Assembly (NCBI GenBank): GCA_040954595.2
Contig: CM082576.2
Coordinates: forward strand, 5,456,001-5,520,000
DNA length: 64,000 nt
Direction: 5' to 3'
Source: Balanoglossus misakiensis
Lineage: Eukaryota; Hemichordata
Below are positions 13,868 to 26,722 of this stretch, piece by piece. Under the pieces are notes generated by a model, which saw only the letters and a program-made list of their open reading frames with translations, was not told the origin of the DNA and ran no database searches. A program made the translations under genes and the position numbers. The stretch's first letter is position 1. Every line of letters starts with the position of its first letter.

Positions 13868-13998
13868 AAGGCCACAGGAAATTGAGAGAAAAATTCACCA
13901 CACCTTCGTGGGGAAGAAAAGCCCCCGCAAGGAGGTTTTTCTTCAGGTATGCAACTCCTTTTCATTTGGTAAAATAATCTCATTTCTCCTGTGACCTT
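13868..13998. repeat. imperfect foldback (inverted repeat) element
   Basis: The outer arms AAGGCCACAGGA (13868-13879) and TCCTGTGACCTT (13987-13998) are near-perfect reverse complements, and similarity continues inward with gaps. The centre holds a second hairpin: 13913-13923 pairs with 13934-13944 at 10 of 11 positions around a short loop. The whole stretch can fold on itself over about 130 nt. No target-site duplication was clear, so it may be a small MITE or simply a structured intron segment. Confidence 0.3.
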
Positions 13999-15282
13999 CA
14001 TCCACAGGATGTAATTCAAGTAGTGTAAGCAGGACAGATGCTGAGTGCGTCACACCACACCTGCAACTCGTGGAAATTTTGCGTTGAGCTCAACTGGTAT
14101 GTTCTGGCTTGTGGTTTGCGGTATTTCTCTACTCTCCATTGGAGTTTTAAACCCTTTTACCATACCACAGCAATTTGCTCACTTGGTCAGTGGCATGGTA
14201 TGGTTTGGTTTGACCTGTGCACACACGGCGGTTACGGGGTTAAATGCAATGCATCTTTAAGGGGAGAATTCTTCCATGCGGTGATTTATGAAATTAATGA
14301 TGCAATTTATTAGTTGAAATGAACAAAACACCTAAGTTTGCATCAGGTGGAAGGTATTGGACAGGTATCGATACCTGCGTGATAGGCCCTGGTAATTGGC
14401 AGAAATCTCTTAGTGTCATAGGTAGGACCTACTGACCTGAGTGATATGGCATTTCAACAGATACAATTATGATTCTCTTTACTTGTTTTCTCTGTTACAA
14501 GGCAGAAATAGAAAGTTCTAACATTTACATACATATTGAACCCCATTTAGAAGGTTATTTCAAGAGCCGCGTGGGGACCTCACCTGAATCAACTAGGTAC
14601 TTGCAATTTCACCAACACTGGAAGTTTATCTAGCGCACAAAGCTCTTATTTACTTGTACTTGAGATCTCAGGAGATTTTGTAATAACAAACTGTGTCTCA
14701 CCTGCCCCCGCCATGTTTCTGTGTTATTTTTTCTCCCTCATCAGAATAGGTAACATGAGAAGTATTGACATAGGTGCAGTACATGTATTTTGTTTGTGGC
14801 TCATTGCTATTACCCACCTTGTAATTTATAAACTCAGCGATGTTAGAAATCAAATGCGTTGTACATGCTGAACACATGCGAGTTATTTGGTTAGTTCATG
14901 TTAATGCAATGATATACCCGCGGAGGGGATGTCTGGTACATAATAGAGGGTTGGGGCAACGATGAACTTATCATTAGAACTTTATAAAACCTGTTCAGGT
15001 GCACGTCGTCATTGCATTTATCCAGCTTTGGTAGTTTAGATTGTCTTCTGAAATGTAGTGGTTGAACAGAACTACTTTACAATGCCATAACTACATGTAT
15101 AATATGAAATGTTTCATCAGCAACTAAATTTGTATATCATTTTGTGTGTAAGTAAGTTCTGGTTCTTTGAAATACATATGCACTGTCTCCAGTTTAAAAA
15201 TAGGGTAAAAGACAAGGACACTGTATGTAGTTTCATACATTCTCATTGGTGATATTCTTGTCTTCTTTGTCTCCATTTTCAG

Positions 15283-15332
15283 GTTGAGAGAATCTGTTGT
15301 GAGATCGATGTAAGCCCAGTTGAAAAACCACC
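15283..15332 (+). other. 5' UTR part of the LRR gene's first coding exon
   Basis: A pyrimidine-rich tract ending TCCATTTTCAG at 15282 forms a good splice acceptor, and 50 bases later the ATG at 15333 sits in an ideal CCACCATGG context. An in-frame TGA lies four codons before the ATG. The coding region therefore starts here, and at least one upstream non-coding exon is missing from this model. Confidence 0.6.
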
Positions 15333-18300
15333 ATGGCTAGTAGTAGCATAGTCGGCTACATTTCCACGCTGCTTGCTGATTCCATCTTCCACAGTGGTGA
15401 TGTCCAAGCCACTGGCATAGCTGTGGGCATTGTCTGCATGTTGTCCTGCTCGCTGGTGTGTCTTCTCGTCAGTCTGATATTCGGCAAACCTCCGGCGACG
15501 AGCAAGAAGAAGAAAAGTACCGCAGTTATACTCAGTAGGGCTTCGTCATGTCGCATAGGAAGGAGACCGTCTATGGTAAGAATGTTTTGTACGGTGACCC
15601 TAACACTCTGGGAAATTAACCAATTTCACTTTTCTTGCGAAGAAATTCTTACTCTTCACATCATTTCAAATTTCACATTACTGACGAGTCTAAAAATTCT
15701 CAAGTGGGTTGGTGACTGTTTTGCAACTTCCTTCAAACCATCATCAGTGCGTCATTACTGATTCTGTGTGGGTGGATAAGTATGCGCTGATGAAATCGCT
15801 TAATGTAGTATTAATGCCTGCAAGGCCGGTGATATTTCACTATTGACAAGATAAAATCTTAAGTGGCTTAGTCTGAAATCACTGATTCTTTATTCTGGAT
15901 GCGAGAAGGTATAGTTAGACAAGTTGTGGAATCTTTTTATCTTGTATTATAAAGAATTAAATTCTAAGGGGAAGTCAGAAACAGAATTTTTTTGCCCAAC
16001 CTATCTCGTGGTAGGCATTGCAGGACATGTGTGTGAAACAAATTTCTTGTTTTCATTGTACAGGTGCATATTACTCGCAAGAAAGGTGTACGGATAGGCA
16101 GAGCTCCCAAGCAAGCCAAACAAGTCATACTGTCATGTAGAGAACTTCCTAAGCAACTCAATAATGTACCTTGTGTCGTTTGTAACGTCGTTGCAGCTAA
16201 AAAGAATTGCAGGTGAGACCATGGAGAAAAGTCATTATTCTCTTTGAAAGGTCTAAGTGTCCTCATCCTTTTCCTATGAATGTGTTTCAGCTTAATATTA
16301 GCTTTATCAGATGATACTGCTGGTTATGAGAGAATAACCACAGTAAAATTCATTTTGATAATCATGACATGTGAAGAAGTCTATGAAGGTGAAAATGTGT
16401 ATAAATGATCGCTCCAGTCATCTGCACACAAACATCATATTGAACCAGGGAAAATAAAGTTGTCAGTGACAGCATAGTCAGAGACAATTCTCACAGCCCT
16501 CCCTTGTGGTAACTCCACCCATCAGGTATTCAAGATGTGGTGCATGTTGCCGTGCCAACAAAGCATCCATATGCCACGCCCATGGTACAGGTGGCACTGC
16601 AGCCCAGGGCATAGTGGAAGGTGCTTGTGATGATAAACCTATGGAGCTAGACCTCAGGTGAGATATACGGCATAGGTAGCCATAGTTAGCCACAGATATG
16701 TCTCACTAACGTCTAGCAAAGTGTGAGATGAACAAGACTAACATGTGTGGTCTAACCTTTGTCTCAGAACAGCTGCAAAACAATAGTCTTCAAATGATAC
16801 ATTCTGCTAAATACTAAGAAGTCTGGGGTGAACACGTGGGGGCGCTGTTCTCTAAGATGTTCTTCCCTAGTTATGTGTCCTTTCAAGTTCTTGTTGTTCT
16901 TGTAGGTTTCATGCAAATATTTTGATTATTTATGCAGATTGAAGTGAATAAACAATTTACAATGTATATTTTTCACAACTTTCAGTTACCTCAACCTGAA
17001 GAATTGTCCGGACAGAATTGGTTACATAGGAGCACAACTAGTTAGTCTCAACCTGTCCAACAACAGAATCCATGCATTACCCGAAGAAGTGGGATTCCTC
17101 AGAGGTCTAGAGGAGTTGTTCTTGCAGTATAACTGTCTGACAGAGATTCCTGTAAGTTTTCATACTTTGTGGTGAGCTGTTTAGTTTACTCTGAAAAATA
17201 CCATGGCGACCGAGCTTTATTTTGAATTCCATAAACTATGACAGCCATTTGATTATAATGATTTTCGCTGAATTTGTCTCTGTGATAAAAAAAAAAAATG
17301 GCCGCTTTCAAAACATAATTTTTAGTTTTACCCACATGGGTCTGATTGAAGGTCCCTCTTTGCTGTAAATATTTATGGTCTACACCATTTTCTTTCTGCA
17401 CAGGAGAGTCTAGGGAACTTACAGAAGTTGGAAGAGCTGGATTGTAAAAACAACAGAATTAAAAAGCTGCCAGACTCGCTGGGAAATATGACATCACTCA
17501 ACATACTGAACGTGACAAATAACATGCTGCAAACATTTCCCAGTTCTGTTGGGAAATTGGTGGAACTTGAAGAATTATGTGCACAGTGAGTACAGCCACA
17601 CATTGATGTGTGTGTGTATCAAGGTTTCATGGATGCTGTATAAACACACTTACATGTATATGTTGGATCGTTGGTTTAACAGTAACCAATGCATCTACAA
17701 ACCATAGTTTCTTGCATGGAGAACAATGACTATTGTTTACTGTAGACTAATGTTTTAGCAAAACTAGGTGAACAGGTTTATTTTTTCCATTTTGTTTTCC
17801 ACATTGTTTTTGAATAGTAACATGTCATTAATTATAAAGTAACTTACATATTGTTCCCCATTTATTTTTCAGTTCCAACCAACTAACTGAATTACCAGAT
17901 GAAATTTGTAACTTAATCAATTTAACTGTAAGTAATACTGCCAGTGTGTTAATCTCTGTCCAGAGTTTGGTGATGAAACGAATTATGATCTTTGCCATGA
18001 TAGTGATCATAATCAATGTTATACATATTGTAAATTAGCATAACTCATCTTACTGTTAGGTACATACGAATGATGGCTCTCATTCTGGATTACCTTATGA
18101 AAGTGATATTTGTCACTTGCTATGCAGTGAAAAATTGCAATTAACTTTAAAAGGATGGTGTTTAGATCTTATATATTCAGATAGAGTAACTGATGCTGAT
18201 CACAGCAGTACTTTTTATCTTTTAACAGACCCTATACTTAGGAGAAAATAGACTGACAGAGTTACCCAAGAATATTGGTAATTTAGTGAGGCTAGCTGAG

Positions 18301-19575
18301 CTAGATGTATCGTCTTGCGAATTAGTCTATCTACCAGACTCGCTATCCAGATGTACCTCGTTGGTCAGAGTATGGCTCTCAAATAATAAGTAAGTATCAA
18401 TCCTGTGAATTTTATTCTCTGAACCTTGTTATTTTGATCACTGGATGACATTGGGTTTATTAAGAGCAGTTGTGTTGTTGTCACATAATTCAGGTACTGA
18501 TAACAACTCTCAAAGGTTTCATATGCTGTAGTTCCCTCTAATAATGAGCAAATCTCAATCTGTTGTGTTTCTGTTTAATCCCTAGGTTGAAAGCCATACC
18601 AGATCAGATGGGAAGATTGAATCAACTCAAAGAGCTCCACGTGCGCAATAATCAGATCATGTACTTTCCTGCATCGCTTTCGTATCTTCAGTTGTACACC
18701 TTCAGTGGTAAGACTCTTATATCAGTATTACAGTGGCTTGAAATAAACACCCCACTTTGTGTAGTTCTTTAGCATTCTGCTCTCATACCTAAATTTGCCT
18801 ACAGAAAAATTCTCAAAACAATACTGTATTGTACAATACAATACAAACAGAACAGTACAGGTACAATGCAGGTGAGTAATTTTGATATCTTGACAGTGGA
18901 CATTAGTCACTAAATCTGGGAGATTATCAGTGCAAATGCAATAACACTTTCTAACTTACTAGCGTTTGCAGTAATTGTTTCATTTCCCAGTGGACTAATT
19001 TTTTTATGCCTCTTGCATCTCTATCTTCAGCCAACCACAATGCGCTCATAGACGAGTGGAATTTAGAAGCCAGACAAGCCATCACAGTAGAACCATCAAG
19101 CGACATTCCACCGCTGTTAGAATTTGCAGCTAGAACCCTGATCAGACACGATGTACCTTGGACCAAAGAGGATATACCAGTGGAACTTGTAGGTCAGTAT
19201 ATGCAGAATGGAAATCTCTGTCAGAGTCTGTCTTCCTGTTCTTTCAATATGCTGCTCCAAGCACATGTATGTCTACTTTATCATGTGATTCGTCACATTA
19301 TACATGTTGCCTAATATTGTGTGATATTTACTAGACAAGCCAGTCTTCATTCCTGCTTTGTAAAACTTGAATCGTAAAATATAGTCTCTACTCTTTCTTC
19401 GTCAGATATGCTGCATAATGTCAGACAGTGTTCCAGCTGCGAGGGCCCCTTCTTCAGACACTACAAGTCGGAGCTTGTCTTCAGCAACGTAGGAGTGTTT
19501 CACCGAGTGCCTCTCTACCAACAGATCTGTTCGCCGTACACAAACACACACTGTCAGCCAGTGGACACCAAATGA
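15333..19575 (+). CDS. membrane-anchored leucine-rich-repeat protein, LRRC58/LRRC28-like C-terminus
   Basis: Ten coding exons join in frame to give 513 aa: 15333-15575, 16064-16212, 16526-16657, 16986-17151, 17404-17585, 17873-17927, 18229-18389, 18586-18707, 19031-19192 and 19406-19575. All introns are GT-AG. Residues 27-50 form one hydrophobic membrane segment followed by a Lys-rich stop-transfer stretch (SKKKK). A Cys-rich linker follows. Residues about 190-396 hold nine 23-residue LRRs of the LPxxI/L (SHOC2-like) type. The C-terminal domain starts LLEFAARTL and has C466-x2-C469 and C499/C507, like the end of LRRC58 and LRRC28, where such cysteines probably bind zinc. Those proteins have no membrane anchor that I recall, so the N-terminus is unusual. 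The role is unknown; LRRs suggest protein binding. An in-frame upstream stop and strong Kozak fix the start. It is convergent with JKAMP. Confidence 0.85.
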
Positions 19576-21520
19576 TCTTACACCTGGGTCCTTACTGTGC
19601 CTTTTAATCAGCAACTACTAGTCTTACACACAGGAGGAACAGTCACAGTGGTGGACATATTCAGGACTGTCCATTTCATGTCAGAGATATCTCACAATTT
19701 GACGCAACTGGGGGGAAATCCTGCGAGCTGCACTTAGTACTCAATACTGCATTTCGGTCAAGAAATTTGTATCTCTATTATTGTGTATAAAATGCTGATC
19801 GTACATGTAATCAAGTGACTCTAGCCACCGGGCCAGTGTGGAATATCACCATAGTCCAGACTCCTCAGCAGGACGGGTGAACAATGATTGACATATTTCA
19901 GGACAAGTCGTGTTTATCTCAAAAGACAAATCATGTGTTGAATACAGTTCGGGAAAATTTATATTTACATCGAGTATCAACACCAGTGGTGGGTTAAGTT
20001 GCCAAACAAGTCACCAACAACTCAGCACACTGGTTCAGTTTTATACCATGTACATGTACCGGTATAATGTTCACAATAATGGTTTATGTATGACAATGTT
20101 TTCAAATATTTTACCATATTGAACTTTATTTCCATAAAGATGTTATGTATTTATTCAATAGCCATGGAAATGCAAGATGTATAAACTCAGTAACCATGAA
20201 GATGTTTTACTGTCAACTCAGTTTAAATACTACCGAGCAGCTACTTGTAAAGTGTATAAAATTTGGTCACAATATAAATTTATGCATTAAAGGATCTTCA
20301 CTATTGAGATATACAGATGATGTTAACAGTTATTACACAAGTTATCTTGTGCTTAACTTTATCTTGCAAAACCTTGCCAACATGAACTCTTCGAAGGCAC
20401 CTGTCAGCTGTTTAATGAACTGCTTGATTTTTGTTGTGCAACTACCAATTATTTTCAATTTTGAGGGTTGATCTTCCTCATCCAAGCAACAGAGCTAGCA
20501 CTTCGCTTGTCACATTCATGTTTATATGTTATTTCTTGGGAATTTTAGAGTACATTAAATACATACAACTTCAGAAGCACACCTTTTTTTACAAAACTTT
20601 CTGGTGCTTTTTTACAACTTTGCAATTGACAATGTGCAATTTTCTTCTTAGGGATTTTTTGATTGTAGTATGGTGTACATTTGACTTTCCATCCAAGAAT
20701 ATGTAAACAATAATAAGTCAGTATAGCATCAATAGATTGATCATTCCAATTGCAATCTTTTAAACATTGTATGTTTGCTGTATTTGTTAGTATCAGTGGC
20801 CTGTAAGTGCTTACTTCTGTTGATATGGTCAGTAATTGCATGCTCTTGCAAGTATGCATGGATGTCAAGATAAGTGTTTGTAGATTTAGTTTTATTTTGT
20901 TTTTTTAGGAAATTTTTCTTCATTCTTCTGCAATTTTTATCAGGCAGCTAACTGTGGAAGCATCTCAACATAAAAGAAGACCGTACAGATATTCAAAACT
21001 GTGCAATTTTTAAGTGTTTCTTTTTTAAATACTCTGCAATTAAGACAAATTATTCTTGAAAGCGAGATGCTAAGGTATTTGTAAATTTTTTTTTTTTGCA
21101 GTTCTGACAGTAAGAATTCACAAGTGTCTTTTATGTGTCATTTTAAATTTTCCGTGATAACTTTGTACACGGTTTTCTTTGTGTACATACTGTTATTTTA
21201 TCTGATACACGAATTTCCTCAAAAAATTCACAATGTTACCATTAAACATGCAGTGATTCACAATCTTTACAGGGACAATTAAGTGTGTTTCAAGTTTGGG
21301 ACACTTATGTGGCGGATACACAATGTGCCATTAATGGGGATTGAGCGGAAAGGCAGAGCTTTTTCTGCCCTCGGCAATCAATGCAAAAAATGTGTCTATT
21401 TTATTTGTATGTCACAGCTTTTACAGAGAGGAGTATCCTCATCAAGATCAAATTGTTGTTCATGGTTATTATGTTGTTTTTATCAGACTGGATCGTCAGT
21501 AACCTCTTTCAAGACTTATA
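19576..21520 (+). other. 3' UTR / inter-tail region between the LRR gene and JKAMP
   Basis: AT-rich, CpG-poor DNA with no supported coding exon. It follows the LRR gene's stop directly and most likely is its long 3' UTR. The last good plus-strand AATAAA is at 21561-21566, and ATTAAA variants occur earlier (about 20286), so shorter transcripts are possible. Open frames here are short and compositionally non-coding. Confidence 0.4.
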
Positions 21521-21526
21521 TTTATT
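21521..21526 (-). terminator. candidate JKAMP poly(A) signal
   Basis: AATAAA on the minus strand (TTTATT on plus) about 360 bases downstream of the JKAMP stop codon, a normal 3' UTR distance. It is assigned by position only. Confidence 0.4.
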
Positions 21527-21560
21527 GAGTACTGGTAATGTGGAAACAGTTGCACAGAGC

Positions 21561-21566
21561 AATAAA
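21561..21566 (+). terminator. candidate poly(A) signal of the LRR gene
   Basis: AATAAA in the context GAGCAATAAAGG on the plus strand, about 2 kb after the LRR stop. It lies upstream, in JKAMP's sense, of the JKAMP signal at 21521, so the two convergent transcripts would overlap by several tens of bases. It is assigned by position only. Confidence 0.35.
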
Positions 21567-21885
21567 GGAAAATTCAAATTGCAGTGTTTTGCCAGTGTGT
21601 GTTTGACTTCAACCTCTTGTGTGCATGCCAAATCCTATGGATATGTGCCATGTGTCACCATAGAAACAGACTTCCATATTATGAAGTCACCGTGCTTCAG
21701 TCACATGGCTCTGCATTCTCTCAATCTTCCCGCCAATTTCTGATGCTGTGACCTCTAACAGCCTGGCAGCTTTTTCTTCAAACTGCAACCGGCAGCAGTT
21801 TCTAAGCGTGTCATTGGGTGGTCCAAGTCACATGACTGAACACACACGCGATTATCAACTCATTCTGACAAACCACCAAATCCGA

Positions 21886-24376
21886 TCAATGCGAGTATGT
21901 CTGCACTTTTGCCGGATCTGTAAATCTGACTGTAATTAAATAGAAGATGGCTGGTATGGGCACCAGAGCTAACATCGACAGATGCAGGACTACATTCTCA
22001 ATTTGTGTAATGGAGATGATCCCATAGGCATGGGCCAGCCAGTGTCCAAAGAGAATCACTATGTGTCTGGGTTTCTTCACAAGGTCCTTTACACCCTGCA
22101 AACAAACAAAAAGGTAAGTGTTAAATTTTCTGAACATACATTTACACAAACAATTAAAGCCATGATCTAAGTTTTGATGGACTTTCTCAGTGACTTGGAT
22201 CATAGTGGACTGCCTATGCCTAGATAACGCCTACAAATCTATTAATGACAAAACAATTCCATGGTGATGACTTACTTCAATTTCTTGTTTTGCAAAGTGA
22301 AGAGCACTTGTAAACAAGGAGACTATGATGACAATGTATGGAAATGAGTAGTCTGAAAAAGGGACAAAAATGGCAAAAGCTATCATTATGATAAAATAAA
22401 CAGCTGAGAAAGTGAAGTTGGGAAGTGCCTGGCCGGGAAACAAACTACATTTACAATGTACATTGATTTTCCGTGAGTCTACCGGAAATAAAGACTGTAG
22501 AATTGCCAGTTTTGCAACATCTTGGAAGAGGCACACTTACAGATCAAACCAGCACCTACAGCCTGTGTCACTGTCAGGATTGGTAGGAAGTACAACGCTG
22601 CATATATGGATGGTTTGCCGTAGTTTGTACAAAACTTAACAGCCAGGATTGGTCGAACCAACATCATACACACCAAAACAACGGCATAGTATATGAATAC
22701 TATGGTATACCTACAAAGATAGAATGACAATGTGAACATTATTGCAGGGAAAATTCTTTGACATTTTTCCAAATTAGCTGTAGTCAAATGAAGATTTTTG
22801 GCAGGTTTGCCAAATTACCTCTAAACATTATGTTCAAATCAATTTCAAATACTATTGTTTTCCTTTGGTTGAACCATACTCCATTCACAGCAATGTAAGA
22901 ATGGCAGGGTAACTTGGGTCTTCATTCACTTACAGTGGGTAAGCTGCTTCATGCGTACAGTGTAACTTTGACGTGTAGCCTGGGGAGGGATTAAACAGCA
23001 TGGTGTACCAATCGGCCAAATTTGTGATTTCACACGACCGTATCTGTAATGAACCTGAAAAAAGATCAATAAATTCGGTGAATCAGTACACTGTCGTCAT
23101 CATCATAGATTTCATTTGTTATTGTTGTTCTGTTGTATGATCTTAAAGCAAATCTGATAATGTCTGTCACTTGATGGTGCTAAAATCTACCACTTTCTTT
23201 ACACTCACCTAGGGGGTCCACCAGCAGTAAAGTCACAATGGCTGCTACTGCACATTCAACTAATGCTGATACGTGCAAAATGAGAGCTCTGGCAAAATCA
23301 AAATCACATGACATTAGTGTTAATTAATGCATTCACAGCAACACTTCTGTACGTGTGGTTTAGTACCACGATTAATATGCTCAAAGTCACTCAAATTGCT
23401 GGAATCTCCAGGTGTTTTCCATTGTAGTAGTCAGGTTAAAATGGCACTTTATGAAGTATTCTTTACGATAATTAACATTTTACTCCAGCATCAGTAGATG
23501 AAGCAATTTTTTGTCACTTTTCAGTGATAAATTTCATTTTTCCCGGAATTAGCATGAATCTGGTTTAAAATTCCAGTCTTTTAGGATCAAGTTTCACCCA
23601 CCTTTTTGTCTTGGCAAAGTACTCAATAAAGAACCAGTGTAAGACAAGGGCCAGTGATACCATGAAGCCAAGGTACAGCCAGTCATAGAAGGTGGGTACA
23701 TCATTACACAATGTACATATAGAGGATGCATTGGTTGTGTAGCCCCATGCACAGGCCTGCAAGATGAAAATAAATCAATACCCAACCACAAGAATAGGTT
23801 ATCCTTGTATTTATACCATCAACCGACCATACAAGCTGGGATAAACATTTGCGAGAGACTAGATATTTGAACTGCTGATAGACTATTGATTCAACAACTG
23901 ACTACACTGAGTTGGAATATGTGTACTATAATAATAATTTATTTGTACCAAATTTTCATTTGGTACCTTTCTGGTGACACAACTTTCACGCAAACCTCTT
24001 GAATATTACTCCAGTCACTTTAATAAATCGCAGTACAGAAGCAAAACATACCCCACATGGTCCAAAAGTACCATTCTCTAATTCATTTCTGCCACAGTAC
24101 ATTCCTGGACAAGATTTCACACCAATTTCAATGTCTGTGATTTCTGAAAATACAGAGATGACAATTGTTAGATTGGCCAGGTTTTCTGTCACATTGTAAT
24201 ATTTCTTGTATCAAACCTTAAAATCTGACCAGTCATGTGAAATCTTTAGTCAATATTCTTATATGAGATGAGGTCTTATATGCAACACATATATACTGCA
24301 TAGACAGTACCTCCAGTGTTGAAACTTCATTATACCCACCTTCATCATAGGGATATGGTCCTTGCTGTATTTTCAT
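21886..24376 (-). CDS. JKAMP: JNK1/MAPK8-associated membrane protein (JAMP)
   Basis: Eight coding exons, in transcript order: 24340-24376, 24052-24143, 23602-23756, 23209-23288, 22934-23054, 22541-22710, 22276-22352 and 21886-22095. They join in frame to 313 aa; the human protein is about 311. The family is a multi-pass ER membrane protein that recruits proteasomes and ERAD factors and was named for MAPK8 binding. The lumenal N-terminus carries the Cys pairs CPGMYC, CGAC and CTLC. Membrane segments follow, with diagnostic blocks FYDWLYLGFM, LHWFFIEYF, HEAAYPLYTIVFIYYA, IYAALYFLPILTV and GHWLAHAYGIISI, all as in vertebrate JKAMP. The start is fixed by an in-frame TAA four codons upstream. The first 12 residues are encoded by a tiny exon and are not conserved with human. 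Confidence 0.95.
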
Positions 24377-24640
24377 GTTCTTGTGTGGTTATCGTATGCA
24401 AATATCAAATAATAGTGAAGTCAAAAACTAAGTCACGTAACACATTCGGTGCGTAACAGCGTTTTCCTGCCGCCGCCAGTGCAGTGCCACAATTTTCGAT
24501 AACATCAACAACTCAACCTGACATCTCTTACTGCTCTTACGCCATATTGTACTTCCGGGTTGCTGTAGGTGCAAGGAGTGAACGGTAGGGGGCGCAATAA
24601 TCCCGGCGCTCGTGCTCCCTTGAAACTGTTATGACTTTAT
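24377..24640 (-). promoter_or_regulatory. JKAMP promoter/5' UTR, local CpG-rich patch
   Basis: CpGs reappear here (clusters around 24440-24480 and 24550-24610) between two CpG-depleted gene bodies, right upstream of the JKAMP start codon. No TATA box was identified. The patch is squeezed between JKAMP and the likely end of SLC39A9, which lies upstream on the same strand. Confidence 0.5.
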
Positions 24641-24808
24641 ACTCAAGATATTTTGTTGACAAACTTCTGGGAACCCACTTTTATGTTTAAGAAATGCTTA
24701 AGAAATATAGAATCTAGATTTTATGATACATGACTATATGGGGGATGAGGAGAGAACTTCTACGACAAAATTCACTGAAACAACATTGCCTGTATAACCA
24801 GAATATTT

Positions 24809-24814
24809 TTTATT
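24809..24814 (-). terminator. candidate SLC39A9 poly(A) signal
   Basis: AATAAA on the minus strand within a T/A-rich stretch, about 1.9 kb after the SLC39A9 stop and only about 430 bases before the JKAMP start codon. No coding exon was found between 24815 and 26722, which is best read as SLC39A9 3' UTR. Confidence 0.4.
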
Positions 24815-26722
24815 TTCATTTCATGGGTTTACAGTGTACAATTTACCTGGACAGAGTCATTCACTATTTACACTTCTCTAAAATCTAAACACTGTTCCAT
24901 GGAATGTTGCAATGTTTAGATCAAAGACTGATTTATGGTAATTGAAATTGGAATACAAAGCTGAAGTAATTTCCCCACAAAAAAAACTTTAAGCCCATCC
25001 CTAATGTCATAAAAATTACTTTCGTGTTTATATTCTTTGTTGACGACATCATCATTCTTGAGCAGCAAAATAGTTCCAATTTATTTTCAGAGTCTGTACC
25101 GTCTGATTGATAGCTATGTACTCAAAAAATGTGCGATTACAATTATTTTCATCTCTTAGAAACTGCATACTTTCCACTGCATGTCAACAGTGAGGTATCA
25201 CATGATATGAGATCTGAATACTTGGCAAACTATGTATTCCATTCAGGAGATATCCGTATGGCCTGCAGTCTTGGTTTATGCCCCAGTATTGCTTCACACA
25301 ATGCCTGAATCCACTCATTCATACACACCAGCGTAAATTTCTATATAATACAACATTCTGAATGATCCAGTTCCGCACAGTTGCTTTCACCCAAACCCTG
25401 CAATGTTCCTGAATACCATTGTATTTGAAATATAACCAAAACTACAGCAACCCTGACAACAGGAAGTAATTATGTGCCATAAAATAGGAAGGTTGGATCT
25501 ACCTGGGGATACCAGTATATAATTGGTTCTAATCATTTCATCAGATGAAAACTGAAACCTCTCAACAACAGCTATTCATCTCTCTGTGTCTCCCTGCAGA
25601 TATTGAAAACCATGGTTACCAACAGTCATGGAATGAACATCAGTGCTTCAGAAAAAAAAAAGAGTTGTTTAACAATTAATATTGATCACATGCACTATTA
25701 TTTACATCTTATATTTATCCTTACAAATCCAAACCACAAAATAGTGGATGTTGGTTTGTGCATGCTAATAAAAAAACATTTTCAGTCAGTAAAGTAAATC
25801 TGAATGAAAAACAGTGGTGGTACTGATAGCAATAATGCCAATAAATCTCCCAGGAAGACACAACATTGAGGCGACATACTTAATGGTGGAGACGGTTGTT
25901 TCAACCATGATTGTAATTCATCAATAAACTGGCTGAATTTAAGAAATGTAAAAATTATGGAAAACTGCATTGTGAAGTACATACATTCAGAGAAAGAAGA
26001 AATACACCAAAATGCTCTCATGCGTGCAACATATACAAGGACAAAACAAGCAAGCTTGAACTCTGACCCAAAGGTTTGTATTTCACCAAGAAAGTGTCTT
26101 CATTCTCACCAGGTGATATATCTACAAATTTATGGTCTGTTTCCTGCCACAACACAAAAGCTCAGTACACTGAATCGCTGCGTTGATCAATGACAGACAG
26201 AGGTACATAGTTTCCAGACGTCAATTTTACTTCCTATTTATATGGCCGTCATTCTTGAAGCAATCAATGAATAAAATGTAACCTTATAGAAAAATGAAGT
26301 CAACTGATAAACAATGAGCTGCTATGAATAAAAGAAGACACTCGCCAAAAAAGGGAGACATGCACATGACAGTACTATATCTTGTGAAATATAAGTTAGC
26401 TAGTGCGTTTATATATAAAAAATGTCTAAAGGTTATGTTCAACTTTAGACATTAAGCTACAGCAGCATTCCTTTCCCTCAATATCTCTTAATTTTCACAT
26501 CACAATACCATCACTTGTGCAATTTCATATTGCTGTGACATCACTTCCTGTGAAGCTATGAAAATGACATCACTTCCTGCCAAGATGGCAGACCAATACT
26601 GATTCTCTATCAAAAATTTGGATATCTTGTCAATATGTTGAGTCCATAATTTGTTTCAGAATTCTGAAAATATAAGTTTTATCAAGAGTTCTGCAAAACT
26701 TTTTTCAGAGTACACGTGTCCT
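24815..26722 (-). other. probable SLC39A9 3' UTR
   Basis: A gene-free, AT-rich stretch downstream of the ZIP9 stop codon. It contains a 15-base direct repeat, TGACATCACTTCCTG, at 26536-26550 and 26565-26579. Nothing in it resembles a coding exon. Confidence 0.4.

Larger units (their letters stand above)
8800..15282. other. CpG-depleted non-coding stretch, probable 5' intron of the LRR gene
   Basis: No conserved coding exon was recognised here. CpG drops abruptly near 8.6-8.8 kb (about 5 in 9001-9600 by eye) and stays low into the LRR gene body. Together with a splice acceptor just before that gene's start codon, this suggests transcribed DNA whose promoter lies near or upstream of 8.7 kb. 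One small possible untranslated exon (acceptor ending about 10014, donor GTAAGT about 10051) and two repeat-like elements are the only structures seen. Confidence 0.4.
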
